Assembly: GCA_934435195.1 (NCBI GenBank)
Contig: CAKSAJ010000008.1
Span: 1 to 64,000 of the forward strand
DNA length: 64,000 bases
Origin: an uncultured Schaedlerella sp.
Lineage (GTDB): Bacteria; Bacillota; Clostridia; Lachnospirales; Lachnospiraceae
Reading direction: 5' to 3'
In this document: positions 35,784-43,651 of the stretch, piece by piece
Numbering within the stretch: position 1 is the first letter of the stretch
How the letters are laid out: every line of letters starts with the position of its first letter
Notes under the pieces: model-generated
What the model was told of the DNA's origin: nothing
Database searches by the model: none
Seen by the model: only the letters and a program-made list of their open reading frames with translations
Program-made: the position numbers and the translations under genes

Positions 35784-36112
35784 AAGCATGCCCTCCTTCT
35801 TTGACAGAAAAATTTTCTGGAAAAGGAATGACTTTTGCCTACAAACAAACTTTTCAGAGTTTATATAGAAGTTGATTTTGCCTAAAAAACTATTGGATAA
35901 TAATGTCTGATTTTCCTATTCCATTTCCTATTTTTCTGTTCAATTGTAATGTGTTCATTTTTGGAATAATTCCCTGATAAATAGGGCCCTGAAATGAATG
36001 AAATTAATATAGATACTTTTTGCAGACACTGAGAATTTATCTGCGTGTTGAAAGCATAACATAATGTATCTGTAAAAGCAAGGATAAAATTTATTCCAAT
36101 CAGCCTACCTTT
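35784..36112. other. AT-rich non-coding stretch
   Basis: About 330 bases without a credible gene. It must carry the promoter of the Rpn-related gene on the minus strand. No strong hairpin is evident. The MITE-like element begins immediately to its right. Confidence 0.4.
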
Positions 36113-36270
36113 TTCGTCATGTTACTGTTCACAGTGCCTGTGACCAGCAACGCATCTCGCCATTTTAAATCGCCTTTGGCGATGGGCGAGATGCCGTTCA
36201 AGATAAAACGTGCATCCTCCGTGCCAATCAGCGTAGTGATTGACACGGGAGTGAACAGTAACTTCGTCAT
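36113..36270. mobile_element. MITE-like palindromic element with 12-bp terminal inverted repeats
   Basis: A 142-bp element (36121-36262) has perfect 12-bp terminal inverted repeats, GTTACTGTTCAC and GTGAACAGTAAC. It is flanked on both sides by the direct repeat TTCGTCAT (36113-36120 and 36263-36270), which looks like an 8-bp target-site duplication. Inside are three further stems: CACAG/CTGTG (36131-36143), GCATCTCGCC/GGCGAGATGC (36152-36194, itself enclosing ATCGCC/GGCGAT), and CCGTG-CAATCA/TGATTG-CACGG (36219-36248). It is clearly more GC-rich than its surroundings. No transposase is encoded, so it would depend on one elsewhere, or be a structured RNA repeat. A 75-codon minus-strand frame passes through it. 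Confidence 0.7.
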
Positions 36271-36301
36271 ATCCTGTATTCTATAGTTTTTTAGAAAAAA
36301 T

Positions 36302-36361
36302 ATTTGACGAGCGTCAAATAATAACATATAATATTATAAAATTATTTGACGAGCGTCAAAA
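36302..36361 (+). promoter_or_regulatory. Promoter with two palindromic operators for the kinase operon
   Basis: The -35 TTGACG (36304-36309) and -10 TATAAT (36327-36332) are exactly 17 bases apart. Two identical palindromes TTTGACGAGCGTCAAA lie at 36303-36318, covering the -35, and at 36345-36360, near the transcription start. Their centres are 42 bp apart, which is four helical turns, so bound repressors would sit on the same face of the DNA. Autoregulation by the HTH partner protein is the likely role. Confidence 0.85.
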
Positions 36362-36376
36362 AGAAAGGAGCAAATG

Positions 36377-37198
36377 ATGGATAATAAAATAATTATGGAA
36401 ACACAGGATCTCACATATTTAAAATGGTCGCATATCAGAAGTTCAAGTGGAACAGCAGGAACTTTTTTGAAATCAGAATCCGTGATAGAAGGGAAAAAGA
36501 TATATTATAAGTTATCTAATTTTGATTTTGTGAATGGAGTTATAGGGCATGAATGCGTAAATGAGATAATTGTTGATCGTTTGCTTACTTTATTAGGAGT
36601 GGAACATCTTGAATATAAGTTGATACATGCAGATATAGAGATAGAGGGAAAGATATATAACACATATTTGTGTGCTTCTGCGGACTTTAAAAAACGAGGA
36701 GAGAGTAAGATTGCGTTAGACGATTATTATAGAACGAATGCTAAGAAAGAAGAATCACACTATGATTTTTGCGTTCGCTGTGGTTGGAAAAAGTATATTG
36801 ATCAAATGATAGCAATTGATTATCTGATACTTAATAGGGATAGACATGGTGCCAATATTGAAATTTTAAGAAATGCAAGAGCTCGTATATTACGAATTGC
36901 ACCATTATTTGATCACGGATCGTCATTATTATATTCATGTATCTCTGATGAGGATGTTATGAAATTTGATATTATGGAAGACAAACGTTGTCAGAACTTT
37001 ATTGGTAGTTACTCATGCTATGAAAATTTGAATTTCATAAAAGCTTGTGGAGATGTGTTTGATGGTAAGTTGAAGGAATCTGATAGAAGTATTATTTTTG
37101 AAGGACTGGAAACAATTTTGTCAGAAGTTTTTATTGATAAAATTTGGAATATGATTTATGAGAGGTATAAGATATATGAAAATCTTTCAAATAATTGA
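36377..37198 (+). CDS. HipA-like serine/threonine kinase (probable toxin)
   Basis: A 273-residue protein with the catalytic core of HipA/PI3-4-kinase-like proteins: a glycine-rich SSSGTAGTFLKSE (about 17-29), a lysine-bearing strand KKIYYKLSNFD, the catalytic loop IDYLILNRDRHGANIEIL (Asp-Arg-His-x-x-Asn), and the metal-binding IAPLFDHGSSLLY. It is much shorter than E. coli HipA (about 440) and lacks an obvious N-terminal subdomain. HipA-type toxins phosphorylate translation factors such as tRNA synthetases; the target here is unknown. Two ATGs (36374, 36377) follow AAAGGAG, and the second has better spacing. Its end overlaps the HTH-protein gene. Confidence 0.75.
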   Translation: MDNKIIMETQDLTYLKWSHIRSSSGTAGTFLKSESVIEGKKIYYKLSNFDFVNGVIGHECVNEIIVDRLLTLLGVEHLEYKLIHADIEIEGKIYNTYLCASADFKKRGESKIALDDYYRTNAKKEESHYDFCVRCGWKKYIDQMIAIDYLILNRDRHGANIEILRNARARILRIAPLFDHGSSLLYSCISDEDVMKFDIMEDKRCQNFIGSYSCYENLNFIKACGDVFDGKLKESDRSIIFEGLETILSEVFIDKIWNMIYERYKIYENLSNN

Positions 37199-37973
37199 TG
37201 AAGAAAATGCATTATTAGCAGGAATTCTTCTTTACTATGAAAAAGCCAAAACTTGTATTATAGAATTGCCGGAATATCTGGATGCATGGACAGCTCCTTT
37301 GCTGTTTGCAAGCTATGTCAAAAAGAAAATATATACCATTCCACGTGATATTAGCTTTTTATGGGTAAAAGAAAGAGTAATTCCAAGCGGAAGACAGAAT
37401 ATCAAAGCGATTCTGACACATCATCATATGGAGACTTACGATGAAATGAAATTTTTAGAAATTTCAGAGGGTAGATGTTCACAGGATAGTCTTTATATTA
37501 AAAAAATAAATTATTTACCGGATTTTGTTATGGAAAGACAACAGAAAAATATTAAGGAATGCGTTATGTCTGAAAATCATACAATATTATGTTTTTTTGC
37601 TGATGAGACAATGAAGAAAATTGAATTAGATAGCATGAAAGATATTGAAGAACTGAAAAAGATAGTGAATAATGAACGATTATATCAATCAGGAAAAATT
37701 GGAACAGGAGGGTATTTTATTACGTTTAATGATTCCATTGATATACAGGCAAGCCTTCTTTACGAAGTTGGGGAAACAATGCCATTAAAATTGAATGATT
37801 TTAAAATGTTTGTACAAAAAAATATTCTTGATACAACAGAAAGCTGTAATTTATTAGAATGTTCTCGGCAAAATATATCCTATATGGTAAATCAACAGAA
37901 GTTAAATTCTGTAAAAGAAGAAGCAAGGGGAAATCTATATTTAAAAGGTGATGTTTTGCGTACAATGTGGTAA
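37176..37973 (+). CDS. HTH-domain partner of the HipA-like kinase (probable antitoxin/autoregulator)
   Basis: A 265-residue protein I do not recognise as a named family. Its last 55 residues (from about 213) look like a MerR/excisionase-type winged HTH: LDTTESCNLLECSRQNISYMVNQQKLNSVKE, then a wing GNLYLKGDVLRTMW. The first 200 residues are mixed alpha/beta with no signal peptide or membrane segment. The ATG at 37176 lies within the end of the kinase gene, behind AGAGG, giving a 23-base overlap; 37158 is an alternative. The overlap and the palindromic operators upstream suggest it binds the operators and neutralises the kinase. This is inference. Confidence 0.6.
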   Translation: MKIFQIIDEENALLAGILLYYEKAKTCIIELPEYLDAWTAPLLFASYVKKKIYTIPRDISFLWVKERVIPSGRQNIKAILTHHHMETYDEMKFLEISEGRCSQDSLYIKKINYLPDFVMERQQKNIKECVMSENHTILCFFADETMKKIELDSMKDIEELKKIVNNERLYQSGKIGTGGYFITFNDSIDIQASLLYEVGETMPLKLNDFKMFVQKNILDTTESCNLLECSRQNISYMVNQQKLNSVKEEARGNLYLKGDVLRTMW

Positions 37974-37997
37974 AGTAAATTTCCGGAAATAAAAACT

Positions 37998-38043
37998 ATG
38001 TCGTAAATAAGTAACCAACCGGCTACTTATTTACGACATGTTT
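37998..38043. terminator. Bidirectional terminator, kinase operon versus thiC
   Basis: ATGTCGTAAATAAGTA (37998-38013) pairs with TACTTATTTACGACAT (38024-38039), a perfect 16-bp stem. It sits between two convergent operons. The T content is modest on the plus side (GTTTGGTTTT). Confidence 0.8.
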
Positions 38044-38047
38044 GGTT

Positions 38048-39358
38048 TTACAGTATATCAATATATTCTCCGGCAAGTGCTTTGTTCATACTTCTGACAG
38101 CGCAGAATTTTCCGCACATGCTGCAAGTATCACTGTGATCATCTTCCGGTTTTCTACTGTCGCGGATCGCTTTGGCAGTTTCAGGATCTAAAGCACATGC
38201 GTACTGAGCATCCCAGTCGAGAACGCGACGGGCATCAGCCATCTTGTCATCAATATCACGTGCACCTGGAATTCCTTTTGCAATATCGGCTGCATGAGCT
38301 GCAATCTTAGAAGCAATGATTCCCTGCTTTGTATCTTCTACATTTGGAAGTGCAAGGTGCTCTGCAGGAGTTACATAGCAGAGGAATGCAGCACCACTCA
38401 TAGCAGCTACAGCACCACCGATGGCAGCTGTGATATGGTCATAACCAGGAGCAATGTCTGTTACAAGAGGTCCAAGTACATAGAAAGGAGCTCCCATACA
38501 GATACTCTGCTGTACTTTCATATTGGCTGCAACCTGATCAAGCGGCACATGTCCAGGACCTTCTACCATAACCTGTACGTTGTGATCCCAGGCACGTTTT
38601 GTAAGTTCTCCCAAACGAACAAGTTCTTCAATCTGGCATACATCTGTTGCATCTGCAAGACATCCAGGACGGCAGGCGTCGCCAAGAGAAATTGTTACAT
38701 CATACTCTTCGCAGATATCAAGAATTTCATCATAGTATTCATAGAATGGGTTCTCTTCGCCTGTCATACTCATCCATGCAAATACAAGGCTTCCGCCACG
38801 GCTTACGATATTCATTTTTCTTTTATGTTTTTTAATCTGCTCGATTGTTTTTCTTGTAATTCCACAGTGAAGTGTGACGAAATCAACACCGTCTTCTGCG
38901 TGCATACGGATAACATCGATAAAATCATGAGCTGTAAGTGTTGCGAGGTCACGCTGATAGTGGATAACACTGTCATAAACAGGAACAGTTCCGATCATAA
39001 CAGGACATTCGCTTGTCAGTTTGCGACGGAAAGGCTGTGTATTACCATGGCTTGAAAGATCCATGATTGCTTCGGCACCTAAATTTACCGCGCTCATTAC
39101 TTTTTGCATTTCTACATCATAATCTTTGCAGTCACGTGATACACCAAGATTGACATTGATTTTTGTGCGGAGCATACTTCCGACACCCTCAGCGCTTAAG
39201 CAAGTATGGTTTTTATTTGCACAAATGGCAACCTTACCTTCAGCAACAAGTGTCATAAGTTTATCAACATCCATATGCTCTTTTTCAGCAACAAGTTTGA
39301 TTTCAGGAGTGACAATTCCCTTGCGGGCTGCATCCATCTGGGTTGTGTAGTTTCTCAT
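38048..39358 (-). CDS. thiC: Phosphomethylpyrimidine synthase ThiC
   Basis: Radical-SAM enzyme of 436 residues that converts 5-aminoimidazole ribotide to HMP-phosphate for thiamine. Family sequence includes [30 protein letters not shown]-like [18 protein letters not shown]-like [22 protein letters not shown] and [21 protein letters not shown]. The C-terminal [4Fe-4S] cluster motif is CSMCGKFC, one residue shorter than the CX2CX4C of many ThiCs. The ATG at 39358 follows GGAGG; the frame's earlier TTG overlaps that ribosome site. It is transcribed after thiW. Confidence 0.96.
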   Translation of the reverse strand: MRNYTTQMDAARKGIVTPEIKLVAEKEHMDVDKLMTLVAEGKVAICANKNHTCLSAEGVGSMLRTKINVNLGVSRDCKDYDVEMQKVMSAVNLGAEAIMDLSSHGNTQPFRRKLTSECPVMIGTVPVYDSVIHYQRDLATLTAHDFIDVIRMHAEDGVDFVTLHCGITRKTIEQIKKHKRKMNIVSRGGSLVFAWMSMTGEENPFYEYYDEILDICEEYDVTISLGDACRPGCLADATDVCQIEELVRLGELTKRAWDHNVQVMVEGPGHVPLDQVAANMKVQQSICMGAPFYVLGPLVTDIAPGYDHITAAIGGAVAAMSGAAFLCYVTPAEHLALPNVEDTKQGIIASKIAAHAADIAKGIPGARDIDDKMADARRVLDWDAQYACALDPETAKAIRDSRKPEDDHSDTCSMCGKFCAVRSMNKALAGEYIDIL

Positions 39359-39374
39359 GTTATTTGCCTCCAAT

Positions 39375-39662
39375 CATTTTAATAAAAGAAATAAATTATA
39401 TTTATGACGTCAGCAAAATACGGACAGCGTACATGAAAGATGAAAGTCTGTAGTGATACAGACCGTTCATCGAAAAACCAACACGTCCAGTGAATGAGCA
39501 TAGAAAAAATAAGAGAAAATATTTCTCTATGAATATGAAATATTTTTGCCAACGCCTACATCAGAGCAATCTGATGATATACAAAATCATAAAGCGATTT
39601 GCTTTTTTATAGCGGTACAAGGTGGTGTCCCCAATGTATCGCTTTTGGGTCAAACAAAAAAA
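39375..39662 (-). promoter_or_regulatory. Structured thiW-thiC intergenic RNA
   Basis: The 304-base gap between thiW and thiC contains several helices. AAAGCGAT (39591-39598) can pair with ATCGCTTT (39638-39645). The same right-hand strand can instead pair within TGTATCGCT (39635-39643) with AGCGGTACA (39611-39619, one mismatch). These two folds exclude each other. Other stems are CATCAGA/TCTGATG (39559-39576), a GTCTGTA/TACAGAC hairpin near 39450 and an AGAGAAA/TTTCTCT hairpin near 39520. It does not contain a second TPP aptamer. A control element for thiC is possible, but the class is unknown. Confidence 0.45.
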
Positions 39663-40169
39663 TTATGCTGTAGTGAGCTGTGACATTACTCCGCTTTTCT
39701 GAAGGATTGAAATTAGGATAAATGCAAGAATACTTCCAGCTACAGTAGAAATAAGGAATGGTATTACATAAACGAACAGTCCTGCAGGTGCAGCACCCAT
39801 AAGGAAACGGGCAACCGGATAAGCTGCGATACCACCAAGAATACCGGTACCGATAGCTTCAGCAAGACAAGTCAAGCTTAAGACTTTACATTTTTTGTAA
39901 ACCAGTCCACAGCACAATGCACCGACCATACTTCCAGGGAATGCCATAAGGCTTCCAAGACCAAGTATATTACGAAGCAGGCTTGCACAGAAAGCAATGC
40001 CAACTCCCCAACCAGGACCAAGTGTAACAGCGGCAAGAATATTGACCATATGCTGAACCGGAGCACATTTACTTCCGGCAACTGGAACACTCAAAAAACT
40101 TCCTACAACTGCAAGTGCAGTAAGAACTCCGGCAAGCGCTAATTTTTTTGTTTTATTTGTTTCATTCAT
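39663..40169 (-). CDS. thiW: ECF transporter S component ThiW-like
   Basis: A small membrane protein of 168 residues with about five hydrophobic segments, matching ThiW, the substrate-binding S component of an energy-coupling-factor transporter for the thiazole precursor of thiamine. Typical sequence is VPVAGSKCAPVQHMVNILAAVTLGPGWGVGIAF and NILGLGSLMAFPGSMVGALCCGL. The energising EcfA/EcfT proteins are not in the window and would be shared. The ATG at 40169 follows GGAGA; an upstream extension to 40214 is less likely. A TPP riboswitch lies upstream. Confidence 0.92.
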   Translation of the reverse strand: MNETNKTKKLALAGVLTALAVVGSFLSVPVAGSKCAPVQHMVNILAAVTLGPGWGVGIAFCASLLRNILGLGSLMAFPGSMVGALCCGLVYKKCKVLSLTCLAEAIGTGILGGIAAYPVARFLMGAAPAGLFVYVIPFLISTVAGSILAFILISILQKSGVMSQLTTA

Positions 40170-40287
40170 AATCTGAGTCTCCTTTTCTTTTTCTCTCGGA
40201 AATGCGTTTGTCATTTTGAAAAAATTAAGATGAAAAAAGAATCCTCACCTGAGTGAAGATCCTACCAGCTGTCCGAAATAAAAGAAA

Positions 40288-40307
40288 TGAGATGCGAGGG
40301 CATCTCA
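40288..40307 (-). terminator. Terminator of the TPP riboswitch
   Basis: On the minus strand GAGATGC-CCTC-GCATCTC (40306 to 40289) is followed by ATTTCTTTTATTT. It is the regulated stop of the thiW leader. Confidence 0.8.
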
Positions 40308-40324
40308 ATCAATTACATGGTATA

Positions 40325-40420
40325 CATTCCCTCCGTTGGCATTATCCAAATCAGGTTTAAGTGGGTCGAAACGGAATTACGCTTCCTCTCAGCCGGTTTT
40401 CGCCAGCTCCCCAGTGACAA
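40325..40420 (-). ncRNA. TPP riboswitch (THI element)
   Basis: Read on the minus strand, the conserved TPP-aptamer blocks appear in order: ACTGGGGAGC near 40418-40406, CTGAGAGG near 40393-40385, GACCC near 40365, ACCTGAT, TGGATAATGCCAACG and GGAGGGAAT near 40325. A terminator follows 20 bases later, then thiW. Binding of thiamine pyrophosphate should stop transcription of thiW and thiC. Confidence 0.96.
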
Positions 40421-40592
40421 TATAAAATTGTTGTCTAGTGATATTATGCATCTATATATATGAAATTGCAAGGGGAATCTTAAAAAATGGAAACTTTAAG
40501 GTAATGGTAATAATTGACAAGTAACGTATTATACTGCATATTCTAAGTAGTAAGTAAAATTCCGCAGATAAGTGAAAGAGAGGAAGAATGTT

Positions 40593-41498
40593 ATGAAAGA
40601 GCTTATATTATCTCAGCAATATGCGTTACTTGCGTTAAACGGACAGGAGAGTCTTCATCCAAGCGTGGCAAAAAATGCGGTGCTGCGTGCAGTTGCTGCG
40701 GCACAGGTGTTGGAAATAGAGATGGGGAAAGCAGATACAAGTTCATTTTCAGAATTTTCTGCATCATTACAGAAAGCAGTGCAGATAGCAAAGACTTTGA
40801 AGAAAAAAGAAGCATCTCAGATTGAGCAAGAAGTGGTAAATGCTCTGAAAGCGGAAGAACTTTTAAAGGAAGTTCCGGATCTTCTGGGATGTGATATGGA
40901 TTATGATACATCAGGTATTGAACTGAAGGCATATCTTAGTGATGAGATAAGTTATGTTAGAATAAAAGAAGGTCTTCGTGCAGAGATTTTAGAGGATGGT
41001 CCAATTAGTTTGGAATATGCAGTCTTATTATGGCTTCTTCGTGAGAGTGGTTGTATTCATGATCTGTTTTCTGTATCAGAGCAGAGTCGTGTAGAAGAGC
41101 GTATGACAGAGGCTGCCGCGCAGGATGAACAGTATCGTACACTATGGGAAGCAGAATTCCATAGTATTTTCGAAGGAGCTATGAATCGTTTTGTAAAGAC
41201 AAAGAGTAAATTGTTCAAGAATCCATATTTAGAAGGTGTAAATCTTGCGTTCCCTTATCTTGACAGAAGGAAATCGGTATTTATAGATATGGTTATTTTG
41301 GGGACAAATGTAGCAGACAGAAGAGCTGCGGCTATAGAATATCTGAGTAAAAAAGGATTTACAGTAGAAGAAATAAGAATAGGCAGTGAGACATTGCTGA
41401 AAATAGGAAATATATATTATCGTATATTCCCGATGACAAAAACGGCGTATAAAGTACCGATTCAGGGAGTTAATCTGGTACCGGCGTACTGGCAGTAA
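40593..41498 (+). CDS. Uncharacterised protein, possible GPP34/GOLPH3-like N-terminus
   Basis: A soluble 301-residue protein without signal peptide or membrane segment. The beginning (MKELILSQQYALLALNGQES, then SVAKNAVLRAVAAAQVLEIEMG) recalls the GPP34/GOLPH3-like fold of bacterial phosphoprotein homologues, but the match is weak. The C-terminal 80 residues (FPYLDRRKSVFIDMVILGTNVADRRAAAIEYLSKKGFTVEEIRIG) look like a separate alpha/beta domain. The ATG at 40593 follows GAGGAAG; the upstream GTG at 40572 would overlap the ribosome site. A strong terminator follows. It is a single-gene unit and its function is unknown. Confidence 0.6.
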   Translation: MKELILSQQYALLALNGQESLHPSVAKNAVLRAVAAAQVLEIEMGKADTSSFSEFSASLQKAVQIAKTLKKKEASQIEQEVVNALKAEELLKEVPDLLGCDMDYDTSGIELKAYLSDEISYVRIKEGLRAEILEDGPISLEYAVLLWLLRESGCIHDLFSVSEQSRVEERMTEAAAQDEQYRTLWEAEFHSIFEGAMNRFVKTKSKLFKNPYLEGVNLAFPYLDRRKSVFIDMVILGTNVADRRAAAIEYLSKKGFTVEEIRIGSETLLKIGNIYYRIFPMTKTAYKVPIQGVNLVPAYWQ

Positions 41499-41540
41499 GA
41501 AAAGGGTGCTGGCATAGCAAGTATTTGAATAGGCAGAAGA

Positions 41541-41588
41541 GAACCGCCCCGACTCAAATCTAAGTTGAGCCGGGGTGGTTCTATTTTT
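41541..41588 (+). terminator. Terminator after the uncharacterised gene
   Basis: GAACCGCCCCGACTCAA (41541-41557) pairs with TTGAGCCGGGGTGGTTC (41565-41581), 17 bp with two non-Watson-Crick pairs, then TATTTTTC. Confidence 0.88.
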
Positions 41589-41591
41589 CAT

Positions 41592-42437
41592 TTACACACT
41601 ATGAAATCCCTTACCAATAATCTCACTTGTATTCGATATCAAGATAAACGCTGTTGGCTGATTCTCCTTGATATAGTTACGAAGTTTGATTGCCTGAGGG
41701 CGGTTGAGCGCAGTGAAGATAATATATTTTTCGTTTCCGGTAAATGCACCCTGGGCATCTACAACAGTTGCGCTGCGGTTCAGTTCATTTACAATGAAAT
41801 CACAGATTGGTTGTGGATCATCGCATACAACGTTAAAATATTTCGAAAGATTAAAGCTTTCAATAAAGTTGTCGATCATGAAAGAACGAACGGCAAGTCC
41901 GAGGAAGGAGTACAGTCCGGTCTTGATGTCAAATACAAAGCATCCGGCAACTGTAATCAGAATGTCGGATACGAGCAATGCCCTTCCGATATCGAAACTG
42001 CTGTATTTTTTAATAATCATAGCAATGATATCCGTTCCGCCACTTGATGAGCCGATATTAAAAAGAATGGCAGAGCCAAGTGCAGGGAGTGCGATTGCAA
42101 AGCAAAGTTCCAACATCGTCTGGTCTGTCAGAGGATGGGTCATCGGACAGATACGTTCTAAGACAGAAAGTGCAACAGAAAGCAGAATACTGCAGTAAGC
42201 AGTTTTTGCTGCAAATTTTTTACCCAGTACAAAAAATCCAAGTAACAGCAACAGCATATTCATGATAAATGAAAAATCACTGGCAGATATTTTCCCTGTT
42301 TTGGCAACAAGTACGGCAAGACCGGTGATGCCACCAAAAGTAAAATTGTTTGTAAATTTGAAAAAATAAGTTCCAACTGCCATAATGAGTGTGCTGACAG
42401 TCAGTAAAGTAAAGTGCTTTAGCTTACTTATATTCAT
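41592..42437 (-). CDS. YitT family membrane protein (DUF161/DUF2179)
   Basis: A 281-residue protein with about five or six N-terminal membrane segments (VSTLIMAVGTYFF, GGITGLAVL, IGSSSGGTDIIAMIIKKYSS is the family signature) and a C-terminal cytosolic DUF2179 domain (KYFNVVCDDPQPICDFIVNELNRSATVVDAQGAFTG, then IIFTALNRPQAIKLRNYIKE). The function is unknown. AGGAGG precedes the ATG. It is divergent from the LRR gene. Confidence 0.92.
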   Translation of the reverse strand: MNISKLKHFTLLTVSTLIMAVGTYFFKFTNNFTFGGITGLAVLVAKTGKISASDFSFIMNMLLLLLGFFVLGKKFAAKTAYCSILLSVALSVLERICPMTHPLTDQTMLELCFAIALPALGSAILFNIGSSSGGTDIIAMIIKKYSSFDIGRALLVSDILITVAGCFVFDIKTGLYSFLGLAVRSFMIDNFIESFNLSKYFNVVCDDPQPICDFIVNELNRSATVVDAQGAFTGNEKYIIFTALNRPQAIKLRNYIKENQPTAFILISNTSEIIGKGFHSV

Positions 42438-42496
42438 ATAAATCCTCCTGAAATTTGCTTATGTTACCTATAAGAATTCAAAAGAAAATCCTTTTA

Positions 42497-42536
42497 ATTA
42501 CTGTTTATAAAATGCCATGTGAACAGTAATTTTTTC
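42497..42536 (+). repeat. Inverted repeat in yitT/LRR divergent region
   Basis: ATTACTGTT (42497-42505) pairs with AACAGTAAT (42522-42530) followed by TTTTT. It resembles a terminator pointing towards the LRR gene and may attenuate a leader transcript. Confidence 0.5.
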
Positions 42537-42671
42537 CATATATCAACCGAATTGTAACGCGAGGATATTTATTTGTCAACGCAAAATAAAATCGTACGGA
42601 TAAAAGTGCAGAAAAAGAAAAAAATTTTATGCTATAATAAGAAAAGTGAAAAATTTCGAGGGTGTAAAAGT

Positions 42672-43634
42672 ATGAAAATAGAGTATCGAATTCAAAAAGA
42701 TTATATAGAAATTGTACGTTGTTACGGAGTGGATTCCTGCGTAACGCTTCCGGCGCAAATTGACGGATATCCGGTAAAAAAAGTAGCTGCATATACATTT
42801 TCAGCGAGAAAATCACAGGAAGATGCGGATGTACTTACTTATGAAAGTGAAGATGGTCTTTTGTTGGAAGAAAATAATAAATTGCTTGCGGGAGTAGAGG
42901 TAGAGAAAGTCATCTTTCCGGAGACCGTTGAAGAAATCGGTAATTATATTTTTTATGGCTGTAAGGAATTGCGATATCTGGAATTTTCCAATACATTAAT
43001 GAGTATAGGGAGCGGAGCATTTACCGGATGTGGCAAATTGAGTGGATTGAAAGTGCATATGAAGCAGGGAGAGAAATCTTGTGTGAAAGAGATTCTTGGA
43101 GATTTGTGGCAGCGGATAGATGTTACTTTTATATATGGAGAAACAGGGAAAGAGGCAAGATTAGTATTCCCGGAACATTATGAGGAAGCGGTAGAAAATA
43201 CACCGGCAAGAATTTTGTTTACACAACATCATGGAACGGGCAATAATTATCGACAGTGTTTCTATAATAAGGAAATGGATTATCGAAAATATGATGAGTT
43301 GTTTGTTTTGGCAAAAGCACAGGATAAACAAGAAGTATTGGTCGATATGGTGTTTAACAGGTTAGAATATCCGTATGATTTGACAGATAAAAACAAAGAT
43401 GAGTATAAAGACTATATGTTGGAACATTTTGTACAGTGGTCAGAGATTTTAGTGGAGCAAGATGCGATTGAACGATTGCAATTTTTAAGTAAACAAAGTC
43501 TTTGGAATCGGGAGATGTTGGACATAGCTATTATGGAAGCCTCTGAAAAGAAAAGGGGAGAAACATTAAGCTTTCTTATGAACGAAAAACAGAGCTTGTA
43601 TCCGGAGCGGAAGAAGAAAACGTTTGAATTATAA
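42672..43634 (+). CDS. BspA-type leucine-rich repeat (LRR_5) protein
   Basis: A 320-residue soluble protein. Residues about 15-150 carry LRR_5 repeats: VTLPAQIDGYPVKKVAAYTFS, KVIFPETVEEIGNYIFYGCKEL, RYLEFSNTLMSIGSGAFTGCGKLSGLKV. The second half is helical and not recognised. No export signal. The ATG at 42672 follows GAGGG; the frame opens earlier at 42573. It begins a run of three close genes with a VWA protein and a MoxR-type ATPase, so it may act with them. Confidence 0.75.
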   Translation: MKIEYRIQKDYIEIVRCYGVDSCVTLPAQIDGYPVKKVAAYTFSARKSQEDADVLTYESEDGLLLEENNKLLAGVEVEKVIFPETVEEIGNYIFYGCKELRYLEFSNTLMSIGSGAFTGCGKLSGLKVHMKQGEKSCVKEILGDLWQRIDVTFIYGETGKEARLVFPEHYEEAVENTPARILFTQHHGTGNNYRQCFYNKEMDYRKYDELFVLAKAQDKQEVLVDMVFNRLEYPYDLTDKNKDEYKDYMLEHFVQWSEILVEQDAIERLQFLSKQSLWNREMLDIAIMEASEKKRGETLSFLMNEKQSLYPERKKKTFEL

Positions 43635-43651
43635 AAGAGGAGGGGATGCAG

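Noticed and set aside
36100..36327. 75-codon minus-strand frame
   Set aside because: It runs through the palindromic MITE-like element and its start overlaps the kinase promoter; the open frame is explained by the repeat, with no ribosome site of its own.
38294..39055. 253-codon plus-strand frame opposite thiC
   Set aside because: Antisense shadow of thiC with Cys/Ser/His-rich translation.
41565..42198. Two overlapping plus-strand frames opposite yitT
   Set aside because: Both lie antisense to a well-supported membrane protein gene and lack ribosome sites.
42519..42529. Second copy of the MITE terminal repeat (GTGAACAGTAA)
   Set aside because: It is one arm of a local terminator-like hairpin; no matching partner end or internal element is present.
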